The position numbers and the translations under genes were made by a program. A DNA stretch of 6,629 nucleotides from an uncultured Rhodospirillales bacterium (GTDB lineage Bacteria > Pseudomonadota > Alphaproteobacteria > Acetobacterales > Acetobacteraceae): assembly GCA_903928045.1 (NCBI GenBank), contig CAIYPH010000563.1:1-6629 (forward strand), read 5' to 3'. The notes under the pieces were generated by a model. It did no database searches, was not told where the DNA came from, and saw only the letters and a program-made list of their open reading frames with translations. Of the stretch, positions 6,499 to 6,629 are shown in pieces (positions within the stretch are counted from its first letter, which is position 1; each line of letters opens with the position of its first letter).

Positions 6499-6629
6499 AT
6501 GGCTGATATTACTCCCGCCATGGTGAAGGATCTGCGCGAGCGGACCGGCGCCGGCATCTCCGACTGCAAGAAGGCGCTCGTCGAGAACGACGGCGTGATG
6601 GAAGAGGCGATCGACTGGCTGCGCAAGAA
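6499..6629 (+). CDS. tsf: Elongation factor Ts, N-terminal fragment (runs off right edge)
   Basis: EF-Ts is the guanine nucleotide exchange factor that recycles EF-Tu-GDP. Forty-three complete codons are visible, starting [20 protein letters not shown] and continuing SDCKKAL (21-27) and EEAIDWLRK (35-43). This is the UBA-like N-terminal domain with its TGAGxxDCKKAL signature. The nucleotide-exchange motif TDVGN, expected near residue 80, lies outside the window. A good ribosome site, GAGGAG at 6485-6490, stands eight bases before the start. The gene is co-transcribed with rpsB. Confidence 0.98.
   Translation, partial: MADITPAMVKDLRERTGAGISDCKKALVENDGVMEEAIDWLRK

Noticed and set aside
5625..6626. 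333-residue minus-strand open frame opposite rpsB and tsf
   Set aside because: rpsB and tsf are unmistakable on the plus strand; this is a shadow frame.

Overview
This is a GC-rich chromosomal segment that reads as alphaproteobacterial, most likely Rhodospirillales and possibly Acetobacteraceae-like. The evidence is the style of HrcA, RNase PH and S2, the strong G/C preference at third codon positions, and the clustering of hrcA with rph and rdgB. The taxon is an inference from gene content and has not been tested.

Layout: (1) At 1-1070, minus strand, lies hrcA, the heat-shock repressor gene; its C-terminus runs off the left edge. (2) At 1216-2409, plus strand, is a 397-residue SPFH/Band-7-like protein with an unusual membrane-rich N-terminus. 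(3) At 2411-3388, minus strand, is a Gfo/Idh/MocA-type NAD(P)-dependent oxidoreductase that converges on the SPFH gene with one base between the two stop codons. (4) At 3464-5492, plus strand, is a tightly packed run of rph (RNase PH), rdgB (XTP/dITP pyrophosphatase) and a small predicted lipoprotein of the alpha/beta-hydrolase fold, with 1-nt and 13-nt overlaps that imply one operon. (5) At 5493-5702 is a non-coding stretch holding a probable promoter and structured leader. (6) At 5703 to the right end, plus strand, are rpsB (ribosomal protein S2) and the first 43 codons of tsf (EF-Ts).

How the genes fit together: most are housekeeping genes for protein and RNA quality control and translation. 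HrcA represses chaperone genes, RNase PH trims tRNA 3' ends, RdgB clears non-canonical purine nucleotides, and S2 and EF-Ts serve translation. In many alphaproteobacteria hrcA and rph sit next to each other and are divergently transcribed, and hemW commonly follows rdgB. Here about 2.4 kb with two accessory genes (SPFH protein and oxidoreductase) separates hrcA from rph, and a lipoprotein hydrolase gene occupies the position after rdgB.

I see no tRNA, rRNA, CRISPR array, insertion sequence, transposase, integrase or attachment-site signal. The least familiar gene is the SPFH protein. It carries two extra predicted membrane segments ahead of what looks like an internal signal peptide, which suggests a periplasmic SPFH domain. 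I do not see convincing evidence for a wholly new multi-gene system.
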